Source: Malaya genurostris
Taxonomy: Eukaryota; Arthropoda; Insecta; Diptera; Culicidae
NCBI RefSeq assembly: GCF_030247185.1
Contig: NC_080572.1
Location: 101,953,198 to 102,017,197, forward strand
Length of the DNA: 64,000 nt
Direction of reading: 5' to 3'
Shown here: positions 41,505 through 53,480 of the stretch, in pieces
Layout: each line of letters opens with the position of its first letter
Numbering within the stretch: the first letter of the stretch is position 1
The notes under the pieces: model-generated
What the model was told of the DNA's origin: nothing
Database searches by the model: none
What the model saw: only the letters and a program-made list of their open reading frames with translations
Program-made: the position numbers and the translations under genes

Positions 41505-41923
41505 AACTACTGAGCATGAAAAAAGTTTTTTCCAAGTGGGTGCCGCGATTGCTTTCGATGGAACAAAAACACCCTGCCACAAGTCGATGAAAACAATGGC
41601 GAAATTGAACGAATTGGGCTTTGATCTGCTTCCACACCCTTCATACTCGTCAGATTTAGCCCCCAGTGACTACTGGCTCTTTGCTGATCTTAAAAAAATG
41701 CTCCAGGGAAAAAGATTTGGCTCAAATGAGGAGGTCATCGCTGAAACTGAAGCTTATTTTGAAGCGAAAGATAATTTTTTTTAAAAACATGGTATTGAAA
41801 AATTGGAAAAACGTTGGAACCATTGTATCACCCTAAAAGGTGATTATGTTGATGAATAAAAAAAAATTTTGCAAAAAAAATGTTGTTTCCACTGTTAGTC
41901 TCGGGACTTATTGATCCATGTGT
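41505..41923 (+). pseudogene. Mariner remnant 2, internally deleted
   Basis: Starts with LLSMKKVFSKWVPRLLSMEQ, the segment preceding the catalytic core, and jumps to KTPCHKSMKTMAKLNELGFD. It continues with LAPSDYWLFADLKKMLQGKR (third catalytic Asp retained) to the C-terminus. The 3' terminal repeat ends at 41923 (GACTTATTGATCCATGTGT) beside TA. The first two catalytic aspartates are deleted. It is the same family as the copy at 37349-38040, in opposite orientation. Confidence 0.8.
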
Positions 41924-41925
41924 TA

Positions 41926-43320
41926 TAAATGCTTCATATGGACGAGTGTGACAAACTGTCCAAATCTGCACACACCGACCAAAGATACACTTGAAGTGTT
42001 AAGTGGGAGTGATAAATTGTACACACAGCGGTGCAAAACGTTCGAGACATGTCGGCAAGCCTGCAGCTCAAATGAAACCACCCTCCCAAATTGAACCAAA
42101 AAAATCGTGTACTCTTCGTTAGACCCGGGATATTTCAGTCCATGTGTAAGATCTGGATTTTCATTGCTACCGCACAAAATTACTTTTCGCACTTGCTTTT
42201 CTTTCGACGACAACTGTGATCCAAAAGCTCGTAGTATCACCAAAAATTGATTTTACACAATGAACAGATTAACGTGCAATAGTCACATATTGATGAGTCC
42301 ATATTTTATCGCGAACAAGCCTTATTTCAAACTCCAGGCTCATTTCAATTGAAAAATTATTTCATAGAGAGTGAATGTTTTCATGCATTTGAAATATTTT
42401 TTACAAACGAAATTCGTTATCATTTGGACATTACAACTTTACGAAATTAAAAATGACTCTTTCATATTGGGCTCCTAATATGCATACTAGGCTTTATTTT
42501 CTATTCACGAAAAAAATAGTACAACTTTCCCTTTTTTCTTTCCAATTTTAACATATGACAATACATTCACTGAATTACACTAATATTTTAAAAACATATT
42601 TAATTTTTATATAAACTATGGGCAAAAGAAACAGACATTGGAGAAATAGCGCCTATTTTTAGTTTTACTCGATGAAAATTTACGTTTAGATAGTTTGAAC
42701 AATGGATTTACTTTAAAATGCATAAGATTTCAAAAATCTTACAAAAAATCCACGAGATATTCATATATTATCGCACCAAATCTGAAAAACGCGTTTTTGG
42801 TAAATAAACTAAATTTGGGGTATTCAGAAAATATAATCAAAATATCTCTCGACTATATTTAAATCCTAAAGTCTGCTTGTGTTTAAATAAATTATTGTTC
42901 ATTCGATTTCTCTTCGATCCCTTTGAGTATTATTATGAATCAATTAGTACTTGGTTTACGCCACCCAAACATATCCTTTGCACGGATTTTACTTCCCGAG
43001 AATCCTGACTCGTCGGGCTTCCTCCTTGGAATAACAGCTAGTGCCGAATACACACAGAAATTTCGAACTCAGTTTTTCGGTTCCAGAAGTGCCGGAAAAT
43101 CAAATCCTCCAAAATGCAGCAGTCATCGATTTGTCATAGACAGCAAACCGATTTTCACAATTTTTCAGGTATTCGAATCAATTCGTTGCGGTTTTTGCAA
43201 AATTTAGTGATCACATATGAGAGTATGATTACAGTACCGTAATTCAATGTACTGTCCATCGTTATTCACTATTATTTGACATGTTTCTGTGAAAGTTCGG
43301 ATATCACATAGAAAAATTCT
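41926..43320. other. No gene recognised
   Basis: Frames at 41923-42243 (minus) and 42923-43207 (plus) show no known domain. The latter overlaps words of the composite monomer (minus strand), such as AAAATCGGTTTGC and TTCCGGCACTTC. Confidence 0.3.
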
Positions 43321-43324
43321 GTTT

Positions 43325-44090
43325 TCTTTAGATTCTATGAATGAATCGATTTTTTTTTATTTTTTCGTACTTTTTGAAATGCAGCTCTGACAAGCCATGC
43401 ACAATGGATTGGAACAAATGGTAATCGGTTGGAGCAAGGTCCGATGAATATGGCGGGTGAGGTAGAACCACAGAGAACAGACATCCAAATAGAGATTTCA
43501 ATGTGTGTGAAAAACTTAACGGTTGTTTGGTAAAGTGATCACCAAGTAGCAATTCGCCTCTAGAGCACGCTTCGAGCAACCCAGCAGTCGCTTATGGGCT
43601 CTTTCGTTCGAGCTTTCGCACTATGGTAATTCATGCATGCAAAGTCGTACGCAACGGCGATTTTTAACGGATTTTTACAGCTTTTTTGAAAAAATTTGTA
43701 CTAGCCTGAATGTCTGTCCGTTGTGATAGAAATTCCCATTTCAGTGTTTCGGACATATCATATCGAAATATATTTCATATATATCGAAATATATTTCGAT
43801 TTTCGAACTATGAAGTCTTGCAATGCTATGAAGCTAAGCCGAGACGTGCCCTGTTTTTAGTACCATTCCCATGGTTTTGAAGCATTTTTCGATCGTCGAC
43901 AATTTCATATTCGAACTTTTTCGTCTGCTCAAGGCGTTCCTTGACTTCTCAGTCAAATTTTCCATTTTGAACCGCGTAAACCACGCACGTTTTCTTGGCG
44001 AGAGCATGTACACCGTATACGCATAACGATGACTTCCCGCGGTACTTTTCTTCGTGTTTAAGTGATGAAGTAACAATTCTTCTATTTCTC
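43325..44090 (-). pseudogene. Third mariner family remnant
   Basis: On the minus strand the N-terminal part has RAWFTRFKMENL, then after a frame change IVDDRKML-like residues. Near 43480-43380 the C-terminal signature HPPYSSDLAPTDYHLFQSI appears. Several stops and missing central sequence show an old, decayed copy. It differs in sequence from the copies at 37.3 and 41.5 kb. Confidence 0.65.
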
Positions 44091-44404
44091 AGGCACAATC
44101 ATCGATATGTTTGATACTGCACAACAACTGCACATACTAATAAAGATGCGCTTTGTTAGTAACTTCCAAGAGAACATTTACTTTAATTCGGTCTTCATGT
44201 TTCCCATTGCTTCAAATTGCACTATTTTATTTCATTTAATACTTGCAGCCTTCTTCAGAATGAATTACAAGTTGTAGAAAAAACATGTATCTATCTAGAA
44301 TCTGAGGGAAAAGGAAATGAAAATAAGCGCTGTTCGTATTTTTGTATAACAAAGAATTGTATTAAGACTCTCATCTAATAAAACTATGAATTATACAATC
44401 GTTG

Positions 44405-44661
44405 TCAAACACTTAAGATAACAAATGTTGAAATGAAAATATTATTCCACTGAATGGTTTTACGTTCACAACATTCGAACTTTCGATTTATTGTCCTGAA
44501 AAACAGGCGAATGCACAAAGCAATCAAAACAATATTACAACTAACTGCTAGCAATACAACCAAAAACTGCTCACTAACCTGAAACATTGATAACGCTGTA
44601 ATGATGATTAGTTCCGTTGTTGGAGGACCGATATCATCCTCCGTTGTTGAGCAAAGCTGTG
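44405..44661 (-). CDS. Candidate small membrane-protein exon, unrecognised
   Basis: On the minus strand a possible acceptor AATCACAG precedes an open frame with LCSTTEDDIGPPTTELIIIT, then SEQFLVVLLAVSCNIVLIAL (a clear membrane-spanning stretch) and a basic, cysteine-containing tail, ending at a stop near 44405. An ATG lies just before a possible donor (TTTCAG|GTTAGT, near 44578), so the region could instead be a short spliced exon. I do not recognise the protein. Surrounding DNA is less repetitive than elsewhere. Confidence 0.2.
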
Positions 44662-45964
44662 ATTACTGATTCCTGTCTTCGCCTATCTGGCAACAATAGC
44701 ACCCTTCGACTAAGTATGTATAAACAGCACCACAAAGCGAGAGTCTCTAATTGAAGCAAAACACGCCCAAAGCCCCACAACAATCTAGCGACGCTGATGT
44801 CATGTCCGAGGATTCATTCTTCGCCCATCGGCATCGGTGAAGAACTGAGTGCCATTCAACGGGAAGGTAAGAACGGCGTCGCCCGTTTGGCAATCAATAC
44901 AACAAAGAATTTGAATTACTACTAACTTTCATCAACTATTCAACGCGGCAATTTTATTTTCAGACTAACTGTGCATTTCTGCAGCCAAAGCACGAAACAT
45001 AAACACATACAAGCTTCGAATTGTAATCAGACACGCTCAGTAGGATGAAAAAATCAATTTATTGATTCAGGCGTTCCCATTTCGCGGACATCTGCTCTTG
45101 ACTCTGGAGGACGCTTTACCATAAACTAGGTTTCTTGAGCCGTTTAGCTATCCAGACATCAACACAGAAACAACAATATTTATAAGCACTTTTCACTCGA
45201 TAGCTCCTCAATGGCACTTCCAGATGGCTTGAATGCTGTCATATTATTGCTTTATCAAATGGAAAAATCTACCATTGCTGTCTATGCATTTTGGAATCCT
45301 TCGTTCAACCAAATTATTCCGGAGCGTGCAACGCTTTTCTACTAAAACTATCGGCAAACGATGCTATCAAAACAGGTTTCAGGTCTAATTACTCTCAAAA
45401 TATCTAGTAAATATTTCCACTGCTTCTTCAGACAAGAATTGAGAAACAAAAACAGAGATGTATGAAAAAATGACGGGTCTCGACACAGAAAATGTTACCA
45501 GAAACAACCCTGCCAAATTTCCCTACTGAAAAGAAAACAAGGAAACTGTCACAGAAAGTACACATGCGCAGTGCAGTTGTTGGGGAAATTTTATTCGTTT
45601 ATCAATCCCAACCTGCCCAACGATGGATACCAAGTAAACAACAACAGGTTGTACACGTGTTTTATTGAGTGCAGTTAGGAAGTACATAGACATGATGGTA
45701 CATAAGCTCGAAATTCAAACTATTGAATCGAAGTGTCAAGATTGGTAAGCTTTGACACTTGAAAATTTTTCATTCGGTGAAAAAAATTAAACGTATTTCA
45801 CTCGATTTCTTTAAGTTACCCAGGTACACTCATGAAGTTCGTAGGTTCTTGAGGGAAATAAATTGAAAAATTAGTGACGACTGACGATAATGATATTGCA
45901 AAATGGTTCGCGATTTGGGAGGAAGATGCCTAAAATTGTGCAAACTGTACGGGACGTACACTGA
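44662..45964. other. Low-repeat region, no gene recognised
   Basis: GC-richer around 44640-45130 with few repeats. It contains TATAAAC at 44708 and an AACGGGAAG|GTAAGA sequence near 44863-44877 that could be a splice donor of a noncoding exon. No coding frame of note. Confidence 0.25.
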
Positions 45965-46045
45965 GTTTTTTTTTTACGTGGGGGATACCGCGTAAATTTA
46001 CGGAAATTGACGCGGGGGATACCCCGTAAAAATAAACCGCGCGCA
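45965..46045. repeat. Word array with ACGCGGGGGATACC
   Basis: Variants of TACGTGGGGGATACCGCGTAA and GACGCGGGGGATACCCCGTAA occur in tandem and inverted form. It resembles other short-word arrays in this window. Confidence 0.45.
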
Positions 46046-46189
46046 AAAGGCTGGTAGGTAATGTCACAGACATAACTGGAGGACGTGAATACGAATAAAA
46101 ATAACATACTTCTTTCACATTTCCAAATATCGATTATCGTTCGTATTGGTTGATTGATTGTGTGAATTTTGCAACTTTTACTGTTTCGA

Positions 46190-46465
46190 GTTTCAAAATT
46201 AAGATTTGGAGTTCAGATCTAAAATCTTGTTCCAGCTAAGACACTGAATTTAGTTCGAAAATCTAGTCAAGAAACCAGTTCCAAAAATCTAGCTAAACAA
46301 TTCCGAACTAGGATTTAGTTCCAGAGCCTTAGTTCTAAATGCTGAACCTCTAGTCCGGAACTAAATTCTAAAACTAAGTTCTAAACCTAAAATATAGTTC
46401 AGAATTCAGTTGGACCAGAATTAAGGTTCTGAATTCAGTGTGAGAATTTAGTTTCGGAACCCAAT
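46190..46465. repeat. Degenerate GAATTCAGTTCC-type tract, second locus
   Basis: Composed of variants such as TTAGTTCCAG, AGAATTCAGTT and CCGAACTAGG, like 5530-6360. Confidence 0.45.
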
Positions 46466-48229
46466 CCAAACGAGGCTTTACACCACGTAGGTCTGTTTTG
46501 CTGCTGTTGGTGGATGATCCTTACCACGACGTCCAGTTCCTTTCGGTTTTCCTCATTGTTTCCAAAAGTTTAAGTACTCTTCAGTCATGTACCCATATGG
46601 GAGGCCCGAGGGGCCCTTACCCCTTCCGAAATCAAAAACAGATATATAATTTTTTTAGAAGGTCTCAGACATGTGTTACAGGAATAACAAGACATTAAAC
46701 CTTAAGAAATGTAATACAATAACAGTTCCAGTGGAAAAGTTTAAATTACCCAAGTAGCACACGTTATTACATCTTAATGACAGCAACTTATATAAAACAA
46801 ATTCATGGAATAAGTTCCATGAAACAAATTCATGGACTAAGTTAACGTGCATTATAACTGCTATGTAGCCTGAAAAGCGTAAGAGGCGGAGTTTGTGCGT
46901 CTTGCCGAGGGTTTCCAAACAAGTTCTCAGTAACGAATATTTGATTTGATCCACCCCGCACATTAATCACACAATTCAATCAGTGCCATCAAAGAGAGAC
47001 GGATATCATCACAGCAACAAAAACCCGGGATGGCTCATTCAACATAGAATAGACACCAGTGCGACTGCGAATTTCTCTCGATGACCTGTCTGAGAATCAA
47101 AGGTTAGCTCGCTGCTGTGGGGATTCTCTCTGAAGCAACAAACGGTCGCTTATCCTCGTTTCTCGATCCGATTCTGTATGAGCAGTTAATAATTGCGATA
47201 GAATCATTTTACTATTGCCGCTTATTCTAACTCTGTGCATATAACCTTTGTATAAATTGTGTCTATGAAAATGTATGTGAATGCTTCACACAAGGGTTTT
47301 GAAATATTGCAACCTAGTATGAGAATCATCAAGTCGAATCATCGATTCGAATTTCTGCGATAATTGTCAACTTGCGATTCTCTCTTGGTAAATTCCACAC
47401 AGCACCGATCATTATCAGACTGTATTTTTTTTAAGGGCCGTGTAATACTCAGAGTATGAAGTGGAGCGAATAAATGTAGAAAAATTCTCCCACGGTTCAC
47501 GCAGCATCTTCTACCGGATTGAAAATTTTGTATACAATATAAATAAATATCGAGCAGCATCTGTCAAATTATCGGCAATCACCAAAACTGTTTGTATTCC
47601 CGTCATATGAAATTTAGAGCTAAAAAGTCGAAACGTGTTCAGATAGTCTTTTTGTGATTAATATTAGTTTTTGATATACCAAAGCTAAAACAGTTGACCA
47701 AACGCAATAAATGAAATCACATTTTTCTACATTTAATGAACATTTCTTTCACTAGTCATAATGGTAGCCATTTGCATAAGTTTTTCCATGCATACACTGC
47801 CGTGACAAAGCGTACAAATATTCTCTCTGGTAGAGACAATTTACTTCCCAAGTTCGAAACAAGTTTGATTCGCACATGTACCGGCATAAAATGTGTGTAT
47901 AAGCGCAGATTTAACTATAGCCCATTTTTTAAACTGAAGGAATTTTCTACTTATTCTACTTATTAATTTAATATTATTGTCCGGGAAAATGAACGGAAGC
48001 TTCCAACCGACACTGTATTTGTATTTCTTTGTTGCATCACAACGAATACGGCAGCCGATATGAAATCATTATTTTTTTATGAACAAGTTACAGGTGCTAC
48101 TTGGGTAGGTACATCAGCAATCGTCAGTAACCTTATTTTTATCTTTGGGCCCTTCCCGAAACGAAATCCTGGGTACGGGTCTGGTACTCTTAATTTTTTA
48201 GTTACCTCTAGGTATCTCACACAATTGAA
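46466..48229. other. No gene recognised
   Basis: AT-rich DNA. A short direct repeat (ATTCATGGA, 46800-46840) is seen. None of the frames shows a known domain. Confidence 0.3.
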
Positions 48230-48395
48230 AAAAAACGTAAATTGTGATTATATTTCTGATGGTATGGAAAAAGAATTACGTCGTTGCGTTACTATACTCG
48301 AGATATTTGAGATTAGGATCTACCCATTCTTCCACAAGGCGAATTTTGAAAAGAAGCCCCATAGTAAAGTAAGACATATTCACGTCAATACAACA
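48230..48395 (-). repeat. Repeat family T, copy 3
   Basis: The minus strand reads TACTATGGGGCTTCTTTTCA, AAATTCGCCTTGTGGAAGAA and ATATCTCGAG, matching the copies at 5.3 and 17.6 kb. Confidence 0.6.
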
Positions 48396-48399
48396 AATC

Positions 48400-48595
48400 T
48401 TGTTCCAGAATTCAGTTCTAACATGAAGGCTCTGAATTTTGGAACTTAATTCTGAAAGAGATTTTTAAAACTATATTTTGAAGCTGAATTCTAAACTTGA
48501 AATTAAGTTCAGTTTTCAGGTTGGCACGAAAAAACTCGGAGTTCGATTTTAGAACTCATTTACAGAACTCAACCCAAAATCACAATCACTGTCTG
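48400..48595. repeat. Degenerate GAATTC/GTTCC-type tract, third locus
   Basis: Same vocabulary as 5530-6360 and, as there, adjacent to a family T copy. Confidence 0.4.
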
Positions 48596-48599
48596 ACAC

Positions 48600-48872
48600 G
48601 GGTATGTTGATAAGCAAAATTGTCGCATCTGGGGGACGGAAAACCCGCACGTTATCATGGAGAAGCCGATGCATCCTCAGAGTTTGGTGCGGTTTGATGC
48701 GGATGTTGGTCTGACGGCATCATTGTGTCATTTTCCTTCGAAAATGAAGCAGGAGCCGCCGCCACGGTCAATGGCGTCAATGGCGATGATTAGCGATTGG
48801 TTCTTCCCGTTACTTGAAGAGGAAGACTTGGACACCATTTGGTTCCAACAAGACGGCGCTCCGTGCCACGGA
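48600..48872 (+). pseudogene. DD41D-family mariner transposase fragment
   Basis: Codons for GYVDKQNCRIWGTENP, then EKPMHPQ, MISDWFFPLLEEEDLD and TIWFQQDGAPCH are readable with two frame changes. This corresponds to the middle of the transposase at 23.0 kb (same NCRIW, KPMHP and WFQQDGA blocks) but is a different, diverged subfamily. It stops directly after the second catalytic Asp motif, where array-transposon sequence begins. Confidence 0.7.
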
Positions 48873-49150
48873 TCAAGGTCATTTCGCCGAAAGCCATTTC
48901 GCCGAAAGCCGTTTCGCCGAAAGCCATTTAGCCGAAAGGGTTATTTCGCCGAATGACATTTCGCCGAATCCTGAAAACGTCTGGAAATCGTAATTCGAAT
49001 TGATTTAAATTAAAGATAAAGGACAGATGATAGCGTTAACGCCCGGTTTGTTGACCTACCATTGTACTTCTAGAATAATGATTGATGAGCAAATGTAAAC
49101 ATTTTGCTGGTGATTTCCCTCTAGGGAATTATAATCTTTTGTTGCATTTC
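48873..49150 (+). mobile_element. Second TTTCGCCGAAA array transposon, partial
   Basis: Begins GGATCAAGGTCATTTCGCC and has six array units to about 48972. It then has the same internal sequence as the 17.6-kb copy (ATCGTAATTCGAATTGAT, GTTTGTTGACCTAC, GTACTTCT). The GC-rich core and right terminal repeat are not found, so the copy appears truncated; the right limit is approximate. Confidence 0.6.
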
Positions 49151-49657
49151 TTTATCATCTGTGAGTTTAGTGATACAGCTATAAGCAGCTACTTAGGCAA
49201 AATTTCGTTGTTCAAGCGGTAAACGATTAACTCCCCGATGAGACTAGCAGTGAAAATTATTTATTGAAATAGGCGTTCAAATAACTTAATAATGGGTTAA
49301 AACATCTGAGACATTTTTTGATTTCATGCATACAGGTAACTTTGCTGGGATTGTGTCATTGCTCAGTTGCACGAATGACACCCCATTGAAACGTTTAATT
49401 TTCCGATTAGGGTCATTGCTCAACTGTAACGTTTCGTTACTCGTTTGTGTTGCGTATCTTTACTGTGTGTCATTGCTAAACTGCCAGAACGATAAATAAA
49501 AACTACAAGGATCAGCCCCATGGGCTTGATCGAGCCATTGATGTGGAACAAGGCAACCAAAATTTCTAATGATCAACATTTTCAATTATTCGTCACACTT
49601 TTGAATCCGCAAATGCACGAGAGTCCGCGACATCAGGAACATTTAATCTTGGCATTT

Positions 49658-51063
49658 ATGATGCCAGTGTGTGCTGACTGCCAGCATTTAATAAGAATAG
49701 GAGCAGAGACCCTGAAGCTGCTACACCAACAGGAGCAGCTTTTAAAGTATACTAAATCACAAACGGAGGCGTTCCACCGGACCGAATCTGACGTCAAAAG
49801 TCACTACTTTGAAATTTTCGATAGTGTCGAGCGCTTAGTGATTGACGTAAAGCAGTCATTAATTAATATCAGCAAAAATGACAATAGCAATCTAGGTCAG
49901 CGTATACAATCATGCGAGGCCTCTCTGCATACAGCCATAAGCGACGTCTCTAAATCGAACAAATCCAGCAACAAAATTATGAATGAAATTAGTGAGCGTC
50001 TTTCTCGCCTCGAAAAAGAATTTATGCTTCCTTCGAAAATTGTCGAAACCTCCACCGCTGCGTTCAATCCTATCTTGGAAGAATTGAGAGATGAAGTCAA
50101 ATCAATCTCGAATATCGTCGCTAAAGACGTGAAAAACACTCAGTCTAAAACTCTAGCTGAAGAATTGGAAGCAAACAAACCACTAAAACCAATCGAAAAA
50201 AAAGACACTTGCAACGCTAAACCTTCACCAGAAGAAAAAGCTGATTCGGAACTCACCTCAGGCTGGCGCTTCATCGGCAGCAAAAAAGATGAAAATGCGA
50301 CTGGAGACAATACGACGCAAAACAAAGAACTCGCCGTCTTCAAGGAAAACAAGCTAAAAATGCAATTCGAAGGCGGAAACAACGTAAACGACAGCAACAA
50401 ATACGCACGGAAAATAGACTATTGAGTAACAAGTATAACAGCAAAAGCAATAACTCCGGAAATTCTTTGGCACCTACTAAACAAAAATTGTCTTCCGATA
50501 AGGAATTACTGGCAGCAGCACGAACTCAATTCTCTGGACCTCCAAGTGCTAGTATTGTCTCTACATTTGTAAACATTCAAAAGAGCGAAACCATAAACCC
50601 ATACAGAAGTGATCCAACAAAAAGTAATTTTAACAAAAAACACTCGGAAAATAACACCACCGTACCAAATTATGGACAACATTGTGACTTTTTCACATAA
50701 CAGTGCTAAGGACAGCCAATTTGAACTGGACCTTATGCGACCTCCAATTGTTCGTCTTACTGAACAATCTACAACTGGCGATGGTCGCTTCTTGAAAGCT
50801 AGATTTCGTGACCCAAATTCGTCAACATTGTGCGGCTGTATCTAGCATACATGAAGGACCAATCTTCCAACGTCTGCATTGAAGGACAAACTCCAATAAG
50901 TCTAAAAATGCTGCTCGCGTCTGAAGGGCTTCCTACATCACCTGAACGTCTCCAACGTATCTTCATTGAAGTGCATGATGAATATGGACTTAAACCGGAC
51001 GAAGCCGTAGCAGACCTCGACGCATACCGAAATTATTTGTCCAGTGAGTGGACTCGTCACTAA
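49658..51063 (+). pseudogene. CR1-like LINE ORF1 (coiled-coil RNA-binding protein), frameshifted
   Basis: The likely LINE-encoded part starts at ATG 49658 (MMPVCADCQHLIRIGAETL). The open frame extends upstream to 49520 only because it reads into repeat R. A heptad-rich segment (about residues 60-140 from that ATG: ESDVKSHYFEIFDSVERLV through ISERLSRLEKEFM) suggests a coiled coil, as in trimeric LINE ORF1 proteins, followed by a charged Lys/Glu-rich linker. The frame breaks at 50425 and again near 50700-50830. The C-terminal piece (50830-51063) includes ASEGLPTSPERLQRIFIEVH and DEAVADLDAYRNYL. Role in RNA binding is inferred from its position upstream of RT. Confidence 0.65.
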
Positions 51064-51129
51064 CAACAAGTACGCGACAGTACTAGTAAATTTTATCAGC
51101 CGATTTTTCGGAACAAATGACGCCCTTTT

Positions 51130-52430
51130 TCTTGCTGAAGAACTTACGCTACCACTACAACTACTTTTTAACTTATCACGACTTTTCCTAAAGCATGGAA
51201 ATCTTCCTTTCTTGTAGCAATATTTAAATCTGGTGCAAAATCTAACATCCGGAACTACCGTGGTCAATCTTATCTCATGCATTCCGAAATTATTTGAAAA
51301 AATTGTAAACGAAAAACTTTTTCATCAACTTAAAAATGTAATAACAAACAAACAACATGGCTTTTTTAAAGGCCGCTCAACTACAACAAATATCTTAGAA
51401 TTCATGACATTCACTCTGAATGCAATGGACGCTGGCAACTACGTAGAAACTCTTTACACTGACTTTAGCAAAGCTTTCGACCGTATTGACATACCATTAC
51501 TTTTACACAAACTACAAAAATATGGCATAAAACATACTCTTCTGGAATGGCTCAAATCATACTTAACGAATCGTGTACAGGTAGTCCGCTTCCAAAACAT
51601 ACTGTCTGAACCAATTAATGTAACTTCTGGCGTACCTCAGGATTCTCACTAAGAGCCTCTCTTTTTCATTTTACATATAAACGACATTTCCTTCATACTC
51701 AAAAATCTGAAAGTGCTTATATATGCAGACGATATGAAACTCTTCATGGAAATTAAAAATATCAAAGACGCTGTAATATTCCAGAACGAAATCAATCTAT
51801 TCCACATTTGGTGCTGCAAAAGTCTACTCCAACTCAATGTAAAAAAAATGTAACTTAATAACTTTCAGTAGGAAACACTACACTACAATACCATAATCAA
51901 TAAAGCAAATAGCATGCTGGGCTTTATTAAACGCTTCAGTTATGACTTTCAGGTTCCATACACAATTAAAATATTATACATTACATACGTCAGACCTATT
52001 TTGGAATATTGCAGCCTAGTATGGAATCCATACAATATTATTCACGAAGAACGCATCGAATCTATTCAAACACAATTTCTTTTATATGCACTTAAATTAA
52101 AGCATTAAACTGGACAGCATTTCCTTTACCACCATATGAAGCACGCTGCATGCACATCAATATTCAAACACTTAAAGAACGCCGCGACCTTGCAATGCTT
52201 TATTTTATCAGCGACATTATTTCTCAACGCATTCAATCACCTTCTTTATTATCGCAATTAAATTTTTATACACCTAGCCGTCAATTACGAACCAGGAAAT
52301 TATTTTTAGAAAAAAACGCCAGAACAAATTATGCAAAATATAGCCCAATCAATCGAATAATGCGCCACTAAAATCAATATTGCGAACATCTTGACCTTGG
52401 TATGTCCAAAAATGAAATGAATTAGTCGAA
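51130..52430 (+). pseudogene. Reverse transcriptase of CR1-like LINE copy 2
   Basis: Same protein as at 8.1-9.5 kb. The block SGVPQDSH followed by a stop (51650-51652) replaces SGVPQGSHLGPLL. YADD survives at about 51724-51735. A deletion near 51875-51890 removes the segment before the thumb, and there is a frameshift near 52090-52130. The C-terminal tail is readable at 52150-52371. Confidence 0.85.
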
Positions 52431-53480
52431 GAAATAATGCGTAGTATCTAAGTAAACATTGTAAACCATTCATATGTAATCTACATTTGCTTGACGAAAA
52501 TAAATAAATAAAAAAAGATTGATCTTTATTAGGAATCAACACCGGACACGCGAACCCAGAATATAGACTCTACTTGTCTTAATTTGTACAATTCGTGCAA
52601 TTATATGTTTGTACATGCTTGCGATACGGATATCAATATGTAAGCTTCTCTTCGCCAAGCTTCAAGTGTTCAAGTTTTGTATGCAAGCAGTTATTTTTAT
52701 AGCGTTAAGTTTCTCTACCATTCTGCGATTTCGGTTGAAGCGATAAACTTTTTCTCATTATTAATCGAGTTCGTCTTATATAAATTAGAAATTAATCTTA
52801 AGCACTCAAAATTTACCCTGGGGTGGATGTCAATTTCTTAGGCGAAACGGCATGACATGGGATTTCGTCTAATCTTGCATGACACAAGATCAGAGCATAC
52901 CAATTAAAGCTTCAAATCGTTTTATGGCACTTTTTGTCTTACTGTCCAGCAACAACCTACCTCTAGCATGTTACACGTAGGACTGAAACGTTAGCTATAA
53001 TTTTGCTTATATTTATAGATTCGCGTGCTTCCAACAGCTTCGCTTTTGCATCGATTGACTAATCAGAGCGATGCTTTCCTTTTGATATATTGCTTACTCC
53101 TTCAAAACTGTCGACTCTGGCCGGTATGCAGGAGATTTTTTGCAGACTAAATAGGACACTGCTAGCTATTAATCATCATTTCAATGAATTACAATTAAAA
53201 ATGCATGGCTATGAACATTCAAATCAGTACGTAGAAATATTTCCAATCAAATGGTGACATAATATTAATAATTGATAAAAAATTGACTGAGCTGTAATTG
53301 TTCAAAACCTAACCACATTTCTACGTGTATTTTTCTTGAGTTTCTAATTTGCACCCCTATATAGAAAACAAAAATGTGTTCCACATTAAAAATGACAGTT
53401 TAGTTAAAACAACAACCGATTAGTTGTACCAAATTTTAATCAATCAAATTCAGAAAAACAACTTATATTTTAGTTGTTTT

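Larger units (their letters stand above)
49627..52516 (+). mobile_element. CR1-like LINE copy 2, with ORF1, endonuclease deleted
   Basis: Inserted in repeat R. It has ORF1 (about 49658-51063), a junction near 51125 where all of the endonuclease and the start of RT are missing, RT pieces (51130-52430) and an AATAAATAAA tail. It is very similar to the 8.1-kb copy over the RT region. Confidence 0.8.
49505..53480 (+). repeat. Repeat family R, copy 1, split by a LINE
   Basis: The left part (49505-49626) has CAAGGATCAGCCCCATGGG and TGTGGAACAAGGCAACC. The right part (52517-53480) has GATTGATCTTTATTAGGAA, CTCAAAATTTACCCTGGGG and TTCGCGTGCTTCCAACAGC. The 58.5-kb copy is continuous across the junction. 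The family is unknown to me and has no clear coding region. Confidence 0.65.
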
